64,000 bases of DNA, taken from positions 1 through 64,000 of the forward strand of contig JANNKH010000074.1 of assembly GCA_031396205.1 (NCBI GenBank). Direction: 5' to 3'. The stretch's first letter is position 1, and every line of letters begins with the position of its first letter. The notes under the pieces were generated by a model. It had not been told where the DNA came from. It made no database searches and worked only from the letters and a program-made list of their open reading frames with translations. A program made the translations under genes and the position numbers. The DNA is from CAISIP01 sp031396205 (GTDB taxonomy: Bacteria; Pseudomonadota; Gammaproteobacteria; Burkholderiales; Burkholderiaceae_C). Shown piece after piece: positions 17,439 to 25,405 of the stretch.

Positions 17439-18221
17439 TCACTCCTGTTCGCGCATCGAATGGATGAAAAACTCCTGGTTTCCGTCGCCACCATCGATGG
17501 GCGACGCAAAATAGTCCTGCATGCGAAGTCCAAGCCCCTCGTGCGCCGCGCGTACGCGCTGCTCGACAATGGCAAACATGGCCGGGTCGGTCACGATGCC
17601 ACCCTTGCCGACCTGACCGGGCTGCAATTCGAACTGCGGCTTGACCAGCATCAGCATGCATCCGCCCGGCTTGAGCAAGGGCGCGGCCGCAGGCAATACC
17701 AGCGTCTGGGAAATAAAAGCCAGATCGCCGACGATGAGATCGAAACCTGTGAACGTTTGGTTCTCGCCCGCCGGTTCGAGCGCCAACTGCACGGCATCGA
17801 TCGTCAGGTAGCGCGCATTGACCCGCTCGATGCAGGTCACCCGCGAATCGCTTCGCAGACGCTCGTTGAGTTGGCCATAACCCACATCCACGCCCAAGAC
17901 ATGGCGCGCGCCAGCCTGCAGCAGGCAGTCGGTAAATCCGCCAGTCGATTGCCCCAGATCCAGGCAAAGCAAGCCGGCCACGGCCAACTCCCGGCGCGCC
18001 AACGCGCCAGCGAGCTTGAGGCCGCCGCGGGAGACATACCGGGCCTGGGCATCATCGAGTAGTTCGATTTCGGCTTGCGGCGCCACATCGTCCCCGTTCT
18101 TGGCGACCCGATGCCAATCGCCGCCATGCCGCCAGCGCACACCGTCCGCAATCAGGCGCTGCGCTTGGGAACGGGTTCCTGCCAGGTCGCGCTGAACCAA
18201 TAGTTGGTCGATTCGCATCAT
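17439..18221 (-). CDS. tlyA: TlyA-family RNA methyltransferase
   Basis: A 260-residue protein with an N-terminal S4 RNA-binding domain (MRIDQLLVQRDLAGTRSQAQ) and an FtsJ-like SAM-dependent methyltransferase domain (LDLGQSTGGFTDCLLQAGA, motif I). TlyA proteins 2'-O-methylate rRNA; some are annotated as haemolysins. Two adjacent ATG codons (18221, 18218) are possible starts. It sits between ahcY and metF; its use of SAM fits the methyl-cycle operon, but it may be only a neighbour. Confidence 0.88.
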   Translation of the reverse strand: MMRIDQLLVQRDLAGTRSQAQRLIADGVRWRHGGDWHRVAKNGDDVAPQAEIELLDDAQARYVSRGGLKLAGALARRELAVAGLLCLDLGQSTGGFTDCLLQAGARHVLGVDVGYGQLNERLRSDSRVTCIERVNARYLTIDAVQLALEPAGENQTFTGFDLIVGDLAFISQTLVLPAAAPLLKPGGCMLMLVKPQFELQPGQVGKGGIVTDPAMFAIVEQRVRAAHEGLGLRMQDYFASPIDGGDGNQEFFIHSMREQE

Positions 18222-18346
18222 GTTCCGATCAGGCTGCGGGTGCCCACAGGCGACGGCAGCCAGGATCCACAAGTCCCGGCCACGCATGTCCTGCAGCCAC
18301 CCCACCAGCGGCACCGGCCTTCAGGGCACCGGCACCGCAGCCCAGA

Positions 18347-19795
18347 TCAATAACGATAGGTCAAAGCCTTATAGGGGCCAGCCTTGCTCACGCCAATGTA
18401 CTTGGCCTGCTCGTCGGAGAGCTCGGTCAGCATGGCCCCGACCTTGGTCAGATGCAGGCGGGCAACCTTTTCATCCAGGTGCTTCGGCAACACATACACC
18501 TTGCCTGCCTTGTATTCCTTGGGCTTGGTGAAAAGCTCGATCTGGGCAATCGTCTGGTTGGCGAAGCTCGACGACATGACAAAACTGGGGTGGCCAGTGC
18601 CACAACCCAGGTTCACCAGCCGGCCCTTGGCCAGCAGGATGATGCGCTTGGAAGGCTTGCCGCCTTTGGACGGGAAGATCACATGGTCGACTTGCGGCTT
18701 GATCTCTTCCCATTTGCACTTGGATAGCGAGACTACGTCGATTTCGTTGTCGAAATGCCCGATGTTGCAGACGATGGCCTGATCTTTCATGGCCGACATG
18801 TGCTTGTAGGTAACGACGTTCTTGTTGCCGGTCGCCGACACGAAGATGTCTGCTTTGTCAGCCGCATATTCCATCGTCACGACCTTGAAACCCTCCATCG
18901 CAGCCTGCAAGGCGTTGATCGGGTCGATCTCGGTCACCCAGACCTGGGCGCTCAACGCGCGCAGCGCCTGCGCGCAGCCCTTGCCCACATCGCCGTAGCC
19001 AGCCACCAGAGCCACCTTGCCGGCAATCATGACGTCGGTGGCGCGCTTGATCGCGTCGACCAGCGACTCGCGGCAGCCATACAGGTTGTCGAACTTGGAC
19101 TTCGTGACCGAATCGTTCACGTTGATTGCGCGCAGCGACAGGGTTCCCTTGGCCGACATTTCATTGAGGCGCAGCACACCGGTAGTCGTCTCTTCGGTCA
19201 CGCCGATGATGTGCTTGAGCCGACGGCTATACCAGGTGGGGTCTTGCTTGAGCTTGGCCTTGATGGCGGCAAACAGGCAGATTTCCTCTTCGCTGCCGGG
19301 CTTGGCCAGCACCTTGATGTCTTTTTCAGCTTGCGCACCCAGGTGCATCAACAGGGTTGCGTCGCCGCCATCGTCCAGGATCATGTTCGGGCCTTCGGCC
19401 TTGGATCCCTTGGAGCCGAATTCAAAGATGCGATGGGTGTAGTCCCAGTAATCGGCGAGTGTCTCGCCCTTGTACGCAAACACCGGCGTGCCGGACGCCA
19501 CCAATGCGGCGGCAGCGTGGTCCTGGGTGGAAAAGATGTTGCACGAGGCCCAACGCACTTGCGCGCCGAGCGCCTGCAGTGTCTCGACCAATACGCCGGT
19601 CTGGATCGTCATGTGCAGGGATCCCGCGATGCGCGCACCCTTGAGCGGTTGCGCCTTCGCGAATTCCTCGCGGATGGCCATCAAGCCCGGCATTTCCGTC
19701 TGCGCGATGTTCAGTTCCTTGCGGCCCCAAGGCGCCAGGCTCAGGTCGGCGATCTCATGATCCTGATTCTGGATCGGTGTCAATACTGCGCTCAT
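18347..19795 (-). CDS. ahcY: S-adenosylhomocysteine hydrolase
   Basis: A 482-residue enzyme that splits SAH into adenosine and homocysteine, relieving product inhibition of methyltransferases. The NAD-binding motif is GYGDVGKGCAQAL; the insert-bearing length is normal for proteobacterial AhcY, and the C-terminus ends in KALTYRY as in the family. GGAG lies 6 bases before the ATG. A SAH riboswitch precedes it, so expression should rise when SAH accumulates. Confidence 0.97.
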   Translation of the reverse strand: MSAVLTPIQNQDHEIADLSLAPWGRKELNIAQTEMPGLMAIREEFAKAQPLKGARIAGSLHMTIQTGVLVETLQALGAQVRWASCNIFSTQDHAAAALVASGTPVFAYKGETLADYWDYTHRIFEFGSKGSKAEGPNMILDDGGDATLLMHLGAQAEKDIKVLAKPGSEEEICLFAAIKAKLKQDPTWYSRRLKHIIGVTEETTTGVLRLNEMSAKGTLSLRAINVNDSVTKSKFDNLYGCRESLVDAIKRATDVMIAGKVALVAGYGDVGKGCAQALRALSAQVWVTEIDPINALQAAMEGFKVVTMEYAADKADIFVSATGNKNVVTYKHMSAMKDQAIVCNIGHFDNEIDVVSLSKCKWEEIKPQVDHVIFPSKGGKPSKRIILLAKGRLVNLGCGTGHPSFVMSSSFANQTIAQIELFTKPKEYKAGKVYVLPKHLDEKVARLHLTKVGAMLTELSDEQAKYIGVSKAGPYKALTYRY

Positions 19796-19869
19796 GCTTC
19801 ACTCCAATGGTTTAGTTCGGACAACCACTGGACAAACGGGAACCTCTTGATGGGAAGCTCACCGCACAG

Positions 19870-19970
19870 ACCAGTGGGTGAGCGCCGTTGGGGCGATGGC
19901 CAGACCAAAAGCCTTTGCCATGCTGTCCGAGCCTCGTTCACACTGTTGTGAACTGCAACGCTCCTCGGAA
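19870..19970 (-). promoter_or_regulatory. S-adenosylhomocysteine (SAH) riboswitch
   Basis: On the minus strand the leader of ahcY starts CCGAGGAGCGUUGCA and ends ACGGCGCUCACCCACUG (19888-19872), the two conserved blocks of the SAH element. CCGAG (19968-19964) pairs with CUCGG (19931-19927) as P1; a 6-bp hairpin GUUCAC/GUGAAC lies inside. GAGCG (19963-19959) pairs with CGCUC (19884-19880) as the pseudoknot. It is about 75 bases upstream of the ahcY ATG. SAH binding turns the operon on. Confidence 0.92.
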
Positions 19971-20072
19971 GACGATAATTCTAACCTTTTCCCGCCCCGG
20001 CGCACCAGCCCTCGTGCGCGCAGACCCTGTAATTGGGCCTCTGCGCCGCAGTCTCCATACGCAGTACACGAC

Positions 20073-21719
20073 ATGTCCTATCAAGCCGAAACCCGGCGCC
20101 GCCGCACCTTTGCCATCATCTCCCACCCGGACGCCGGCAAGACCACGTTGACGGAGAAGCTGCTGCTGTTTTCCGGCGCAATTCAGATCGCCGGTTCGGT
20201 CAAGGCGCGCAAGGCAACGCGCCATGCCACCAGCGACTGGATGGAGATCGAGAAGCAGCGCGGCATTTCGGTTGCCAGCTCGGTGATGCAGATGGTCTAC
20301 CGGGACCATGTCATCAACCTGCTCGACACCCCTGGCCACAAGGACTTCTCCGAGGACACCTACCGTGTACTCACCGCGGTCGACGCCGCTTTGATGGTCA
20401 TCGACGCCGCCAACGGTGTCGAAGCCCAGACGCGGCGGCTGATCGAGGTATGCCGCCAGCGCAACACACCCATCATCACCTTCATCAACAAGATGGACCG
20501 CGAGGTGCGCGAGCCATTGGAGCTGCTCGACGAGGTCGAGCGCGAACTGGGCATGTCCTGTGTGCCGCTGACCTGGCCGGTTGGCCAGGGCAAGCATTTC
20601 GCCGGCATCGTCAACCTGCGCAGTAACGCCATGACGGTTTTCCAGGCTGGCCAGGACCGTCGGCCGCAGGACTTCGACACCCTGCCGCTTGCGCAACGCG
20701 ATGCGCTGCGCAAGCGGTTCGGCCATGATTTCGAGCAGGCTGAGGCGAACATGGAGTTGGTCCGAGGTGCCTCACCCGCGTTCGACCGCAACGAATTCCT
20801 GGCCGGCCGCCAGACACCGGTGTTTTTCGGCTCGGGCGTCAACAATTTTGGCGTGATGGAGGTGCTCGATGCACTGGTCGACCTGGCGCCGCCGCCCCAG
20901 CCACGCATAAGCTCACTACGGCCGGCCAAGGCGGCTGCCGGCACTGATCAAGTGGTCAGGACAGTGGAACCGCAGGACGATGCGTTCTCCGGCGTGGTAT
21001 TTAAGGTGCAGGCCAACATGGACCCATCGCACCGCGATCGCATTGCCTTTGTCCGCATCTGCTCGGGCAAATACACGCCAGGCTTGAAGCTCAGGGTCCA
21101 GCGCACCGGCAAGGAACTGCGCCCGACCAGCGTCGTCACTTTCATGAGTCAGCGGCGCGAAGCGGTGGAAGAAGCGTTTGCTGGCGACATCGTTGGCTTT
21201 ACGACCCACGGCGGCGTGCAGCTTGGCGACACCATCACCGATGGCTCGGTGGCCCTGCAGTTCACTGGTTTGCCCTTTTTCGCGCCGGAGCTATTTCAGA
21301 CAGTCATCCTGAAAAATCCACTCCGTACCAAGCAATTGTCGCAAGGTTTGGCGCAGTTAGGCGAAGAAGGCGCCATACAGGTGTTTCGCCCGCATGTCGG
21401 CGGGCCCATGTTGCTGGGCGCCGTCGGACAACTGCAGTTCGAAGTGGTGCAGCACCGACTCAAGGGCGAATATGACGCCGATATCCGGCTCGAGTCGTGC
21501 CAGTATGTCGGCGCGCGCTGGATCACGGCCGACACGCCCCAGGAACTGCGGGCTTTCACCGATGCCTATCCGATGCGCATGGCGCTGGACGCCGCCGACA
21601 CATTGGCCTACCTGACGACATCCCAGTATGACGTGCGTCTGGCGCAGGAGCGGTTTCCGAAGATCCATTTTCATCCGCTGCGCGAACATGCAGGGTTGGC
21701 ACTCCAGGCGTCAGGATGA
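20073..21719 (+). CDS. prfC: peptide chain release factor 3
   Basis: A 548-residue translational GTPase. G-domain motifs are HPDAGKTT (G1), DTPGHKDF (G3) and NKMD (G4), followed by the RF3 beta-barrel and C-terminal domains. RF3 removes RF1/RF2 from the ribosome after termination. ATG 20073 begins the conserved MSYQAETRRRRTFAIISHPD; the frame extends upstream to 19878 but there it overlaps the ahcY riboswitch on the other strand. The stop overlaps the next start (ATGA). Confidence 0.96.
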   Translation: MSYQAETRRRRTFAIISHPDAGKTTLTEKLLLFSGAIQIAGSVKARKATRHATSDWMEIEKQRGISVASSVMQMVYRDHVINLLDTPGHKDFSEDTYRVLTAVDAALMVIDAANGVEAQTRRLIEVCRQRNTPIITFINKMDREVREPLELLDEVERELGMSCVPLTWPVGQGKHFAGIVNLRSNAMTVFQAGQDRRPQDFDTLPLAQRDALRKRFGHDFEQAEANMELVRGASPAFDRNEFLAGRQTPVFFGSGVNNFGVMEVLDALVDLAPPPQPRISSLRPAKAAAGTDQVVRTVEPQDDAFSGVVFKVQANMDPSHRDRIAFVRICSGKYTPGLKLRVQRTGKELRPTSVVTFMSQRREAVEEAFAGDIVGFTTHGGVQLGDTITDGSVALQFTGLPFFAPELFQTVILKNPLRTKQLSQGLAQLGEEGAIQVFRPHVGGPMLLGAVGQLQFEVVQHRLKGEYDADIRLESCQYVGARWITADTPQELRAFTDAYPMRMALDAADTLAYLTTSQYDVRLAQERFPKIHFHPLREHAGLALQASG

Positions 21720-22567
21720 TTCCGGGCGCCCCCATGCGGCCCATCGCCCAATGGTCCACAGAAGAAATAGCTGGTATTTTCGGTGTTTTTACTGACATTG
21801 ACGACACATTGACGACACATGGCGCAATAACCGAAGAAGCCCTGGATGCGCTGGCGGCGCTGAAAGCAGCCGGCCTGCATGTGGTTGCCATCACCGGGCG
21901 CCCGGTCGGCTGGAGCGAGCCATTCGCCCGCAGTTGGCCCGTGGACGCCATCGTGGCCGAAAATGGGTCCGTCGCTCTGGTGCGGGAAATGGCACACTCG
22001 CCGCACGGCGAAGTCCCGATCGGTGTGCATCGCCTGTACCAGCAGGACGCCGCCACACGCTTTGCCAATTTCCATCGTATGCAACGGGTGGCGCAGCACA
22101 TCTTGCGCGAGGTTGCGGGCAGCTGCCTGGCGCGGGACTCGGCGGGCCGGGAGACTGATATCGCGATTGACCACAGCGAGTTCGTCCATCTACCACAAGA
22201 GGACATTACGCGGGTGATGGCCATCATGCAATCGGCTGGCATGTCGGCCACGGTCAGCAGCATCCATATCAACGCCTGGTACGGCGGTCACAGCAAGCTC
22301 GAGGGTGCGCGCTGGATCGTGCGCGAACTGTTCGGCCGCGACCTCGACAAAGAATGCGAGCGATGGGTCTATGTCGGCGACTCCACCAATGACCAGTTGA
22401 TGTTCGCGGCCTTCGACAACAGTGTTGGCGTGGCCAATATCCGCCGTTTCCTGCCCGAATTGACACATTTACCGCGTTTTGTCACCTGTTCAGATCGCGG
22501 CGCCGGATTTGCCGAGATGGCGGCTGCCTTGCTGAGCCGTCGCCTGCCGGCAAACAGCCGGGCCTGA
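21716..22567 (+). CDS. HAD-IIB family phosphatase
   Basis: A 283-residue HAD hydrolase with motif I FTDIDDTLT (near residue 25), a Thr in motif II (AITGRP) and motif IV YVGDSTNDQLMF. The Cof-type (IIB) cap lies between motifs II and III. Enzymes of this group dephosphorylate sugar phosphates such as sucrose-6-phosphate or mannosylglycerate phosphate; the substrate here is unknown. Translationally coupled to prfC by a 4-base ATGA overlap, and followed after 13 bases by the MFS gene. Confidence 0.85.
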   Translation: MIPGAPMRPIAQWSTEEIAGIFGVFTDIDDTLTTHGAITEEALDALAALKAAGLHVVAITGRPVGWSEPFARSWPVDAIVAENGSVALVREMAHSPHGEVPIGVHRLYQQDAATRFANFHRMQRVAQHILREVAGSCLARDSAGRETDIAIDHSEFVHLPQEDITRVMAIMQSAGMSATVSSIHINAWYGGHSKLEGARWIVRELFGRDLDKECERWVYVGDSTNDQLMFAAFDNSVGVANIRRFLPELTHLPRFVTCSDRGAGFAEMAAALLSRRLPANSRA

Positions 22568-22580
22568 TCAGGTCGGGCGC

Positions 22581-23789
22581 ATGGCACTGGCCGATCGCCA
22601 TCCGCAAGCCCGGCTCGGGTTGACGAGCATATTCGGGTCGACTTTTCTGGAACTCATCGGCTACTTCATGCTGTTGCCGCTGCTGCTGTTGCGACTCAAG
22701 AGTGCCGATGTGTCGAGCTCCGTGGCCGGCCTGTTCGCCGCATGCGGCTGGGCCGGCATATTCCTGTTCACACCATTCAGCTCCTGGGTCGCACAACGGC
22801 TGGGACGGCGCCCGGCGCTCTGGCTCGCGGCCGGGGCGCCAGCGCTGGCCGCATTGGGATTCGCGTTCACCGATGATCTCGCGACCTGGTTCATGCTGGA
22901 ACTCATTGCGGGCGCGGCTTCGGGCCTGCGCTGGGTACTGGCCGAGTCCGTGGTGGCCGAATTCGCGCCCGCCGGCCAGCGGGGTCGTTATGTCGGCCTG
23001 TTCGAAACCATGGTCGGTACTACGTTCGTGATCGGCCCAGCGCTGCTGGTGTGGATCGGCCCGACTAGCGCTACGGCCTTGTGGACGGCCATCGGTTTCA
23101 TCTTCGCCGGGCTATTTTGGACGTTTCTGGTACCCAGACTGCCTGCGTCGCCAGACGCATCGACCTCGCCGGTCGGCATTCGCGGCGTTTGGCACGCATT
23201 GGTGCAGCACCCGATCATCATGCTGGCTGGCTTCATGGGCGGATTTTTCGAGAGCGGCGTCACCTCCATCCTGCCACTGTACGGCCTGGCCTTGGGCCTG
23301 GGTGCGGCCGCCGCGGCTTTGCTGGTGGCCGCCAGTGGACTGGGCAGTGCGCTGATGATGTTGCCCGTTGGATTGGTCGCAGACCGGATTCGTGACCCGG
23401 CCGCGGGACGGCACACGTTGATGGTGGGACTGGCCTGCCTGACCCTGGCGGCAACTTTGCTCCTGCCACTGGTCGCCCACATCGACTGGCTCGCCTGGCC
23501 CATCGTGTTCCTGTGGGGCGGCGCCGGCGGCAGCCTGTACACGTTGGCAATGATCGACATTGGTTCGCGCGAGACTGGTGTCACGCTGGTCAACAGCACC
23601 GCCGTACTGGTGCTCACCTATACCTTCGGCAGCATGGTCGCTTCGGGCGTCTCGGGAGCATTGCTGCAATGGTCGCCCGAATTTGGGTTTCCGGCGACGC
23701 TCGCGTCGGTGGCGGGGCTCGGTTGCTACGCTTTACTGCGGGCCCGGCAACGATCAAGCGCAACACCCTTGCGCCCTGGGCCATTGTGA
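22581..23789 (+). CDS. MFS transporter
   Basis: A 402-residue protein with twelve predicted membrane helices in two six-helix halves and an SSWVAQRLGRRPALW loop between helices 2 and 3, the MFS signature. Related to the YfkF/UMF-like sugar or drug efflux group, but substrate cannot be assigned. A decayed copy of its residues about 285-357 is present at 25125-25340, beyond the neighbouring regulator gene. Confidence 0.85.
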   Translation: MALADRHPQARLGLTSIFGSTFLELIGYFMLLPLLLLRLKSADVSSSVAGLFAACGWAGIFLFTPFSSWVAQRLGRRPALWLAAGAPALAALGFAFTDDLATWFMLELIAGAASGLRWVLAESVVAEFAPAGQRGRYVGLFETMVGTTFVIGPALLVWIGPTSATALWTAIGFIFAGLFWTFLVPRLPASPDASTSPVGIRGVWHALVQHPIIMLAGFMGGFFESGVTSILPLYGLALGLGAAAAALLVAASGLGSALMMLPVGLVADRIRDPAAGRHTLMVGLACLTLAATLLLPLVAHIDWLAWPIVFLWGGAGGSLYTLAMIDIGSRETGVTLVNSTAVLVLTYTFGSMVASGVSGALLQWSPEFGFPATLASVAGLGCYALLRARQRSSATPLRPGPL

Positions 23790-23828
23790 CGCTCGAAGGG
23801 AGATGCGACTCGTCACGGGATTGCGTCA

Positions 23829-24569
23829 TCACACCAGCGGGCGCACGGCAGGTTGTCCGTCACCCCAGATGTCAGCCAGACGTTCCAGCGCTTTCGGATT
23901 GACGATCACAAGCTTTCCGTCGCGGATGCGGTGCAGGCCGCGCCGCTCCAGCACCCTCAGGGTGCGGTGGGTATGGGCCAGCGACAGTCCCATGGCATCG
24001 GCAATCAATTGCTGGGTCAGCGGAAACGGTACGCCATCGGCGGGCACGGGTTGCAAAAGCGCCGCCGCGCGCTTGTACAGCAAAAGCAACAGTGTGGCCA
24101 GTCTTTCGGCGGCATTGCGGCGTCCGACCGACAACAGGTTATCGTCAACCAGCGCCTCTTCGTGCGCTGCGAGCCAGGTAATGGCATAACCCAGCTCCGG
24201 CGCGCCACGATGGACCTGCCACAGGGTGTCGCGACGAAACGGGCACAACCAGACATCGGTCAGGGCCTCGACGCCGTGCAGCGACGCCTCCACGACTTTC
24301 TCCTGCAAGCCGATGAAATCGCCTGGCAACAGAAAATTGAGTACTTGACGGCGCCCGTCCTTCAGGGTCTTGAACCGATAGGCCCAGCCCGAAAACAGGG
24401 TGAACAGCGGCGCATTGGCCTGACCTTCGACAATCAGGGCGGCGCCAGCCGGCTTGTGCATCTGTGGCAGTCGCAGTGACTCGACCATCGCCCGATGCTC
24501 GTCTGCAATTGGCTCGAAGATGCCCACTTCACGTAGCGGGCATTCGGAACATCGAACCGAGGTCACCAT
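23829..24569 (-). CDS. Crp/Fnr-family transcription regulator
   Basis: A 246-residue regulator: N-terminal cysteines (C7-x2-C10), a cNMP-like beta barrel (about 30-140) with C near residue 110, and a C-terminal helix-turn-helix (LTQQLIADAMGLSLAHTHRTLRVL). FNR oxygen sensors use four cysteines; here the third N-terminal one is missing, so a standard 4Fe-4S cluster is doubtful. ATG 24569 is chosen because TAGGAG lies 5 bases upstream; an in-frame ATG at 24593 lies upstream of that site. Divergent from the BLUF-like gene. Confidence 0.85.
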   Translation of the reverse strand: MVTSVRCSECPLREVGIFEPIADEHRAMVESLRLPQMHKPAGAALIVEGQANAPLFTLFSGWAYRFKTLKDGRRQVLNFLLPGDFIGLQEKVVEASLHGVEALTDVWLCPFRRDTLWQVHRGAPELGYAITWLAAHEEALVDDNLLSVGRRNAAERLATLLLLLYKRAAALLQPVPADGVPFPLTQQLIADAMGLSLAHTHRTLRVLERRGLHRIRDGKLVIVNPKALERLADIWGDGQPAVRPLV

Positions 24570-24695
24570 GGGCTCTCCTATGCGCATCGACACTGCATTT
24601 TGGCCGTCAACACTACATCAAATGATGCTGCAACCGATCCACGAGCCCGTAACAATCGCCGCTTCATCGCAACAGCAATCGCGCCCCAGTTTGAC

Positions 24696-25091
24696 ATGAT
24701 ACTTCGCACCATCTTGTGTGTCGGCCAATTGCAGATCGACGCCACCTCCATCGGGACGCTGTTCCGCGAGACGCGATCGCTCTGCGAGGCGGCCAAGATC
24801 CTTGGCGCCATCGTTTCTGATGGCGAGCGTATCGCCCACGTCCTGCACGGGCCGCAAGATCGGGTCATGCAGGTCCTTGCGCGGACGTCAACGGATCCAC
24901 GCCTGAGCGAGACAGCAATACTGGCGCAGCTGGATGTCGACGACGACGGCACTAAATGGCCATTGTCCGGTTGGAAGGCCGGTTGGGCGACGCCCGACGT
25001 GCTGGACGAAATGACATCATGGTCCCATTCGGGATCAGCGGACGCGTTCCCGGTGTGCCTGTCCCTGCTCGGCCGTTGTGATCTTCTGTAA
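24696..25091 (+). CDS. degenerate BLUF-like protein
   Basis: A 131-residue protein that follows the BLUF photoreceptor fold from its start: LRTILCVG (strand 1), ILGAIVSDGERIAHVLHG (strands 2-3), a helix with VMQVLART, DPRLSETAILAQLDV and WPLSGWKAGW (strands 4-5). The flavin-contacting residues are changed: the strand-1 Tyr is Leu, the Asn is Ala and the Gln of the FLQxLEG motif is His. It should therefore not act as a normal FAD blue-light sensor. ATG 24696 matches the usual BLUF N-terminus; the frame can be read from a TTG at 24600. No good ribosome binding site is seen. Partner unknown. Confidence 0.55.
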   Translation: MILRTILCVGQLQIDATSIGTLFRETRSLCEAAKILGAIVSDGERIAHVLHGPQDRVMQVLARTSTDPRLSETAILAQLDVDDDGTKWPLSGWKAGWATPDVLDEMTSWSHSGSADAFPVCLSLLGRCDLL

Positions 25092-25124
25092 CCCGGCGTT
25101 GACGCCGCTGGAGCGCGCTCGCTC

Positions 25125-25340
25125 ATGGTGGCCCTGGCTGCAACGACCGTTATGCCGCCGGCAACCCACTTCGGCTGACTTGACTGGCCGATCGTCTTCC
25201 TGTGGGGTCGGACCGGGGGCAGCCTCCAAACCTTGGCGCTGATCGACATAGGCGCGCGCGAGACCCGCGTCGCACCAGGCAACAGCACCGCCGTGCTGGT
25301 TTCGACCCACATGTTTTGCAGCCTGACCGCGTCTGCCACC
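25125..25340 (+). pseudogene. decayed duplicate fragment of an MFS transporter
   Basis: One plus-strand frame reads MVALAATTVMPP, a TGA at 25176, then LDWPIVFLWGRTGGSLQTLA and NSTAVLVSTH. This matches the neighbouring transporter at 22581-23789 around its residues 285-357 (LAWPIVFLWGGAGGSLYTLA, NSTAVLVLTY). The in-frame stop and the absence of the rest of the gene show it is a remnant of an MFS paralogue or an ectopic duplication. Confidence 0.8.
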
Positions 25341-25355
25341 GGGCGGCAGCGGGTC

Positions 25356-25405
25356 AGGGCACGCCGACGCCCCCCTTAGCAGGGCACGCCGACGCCCCCC
25401 TTAGC
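25356..25405. repeat. perfect 25-bp tandem duplication at the end of a kinase gene
   Basis: The 25 bases at 25356-25380 are repeated exactly at 25381-25405. The leftward kinase gene reads through the right copy (GGVGVPC) and meets its stop codon in the left copy, so the duplication sets the C-terminus of the kinase. Confidence 0.95.

Noticed and set aside
17434..17967. Long N-terminal extension of the metF frame
   Set aside because: It overlaps tlyA in another frame; ATG 17433 has a good ribosome binding site and matches the MetF N-terminus.
19878..20072. N-terminal extension of the prfC frame
   Set aside because: RF3 starts at the conserved MSYQAETRRRRTF (ATG 20073); the upstream frame is opposite the SAH riboswitch and has no RF3 similarity.
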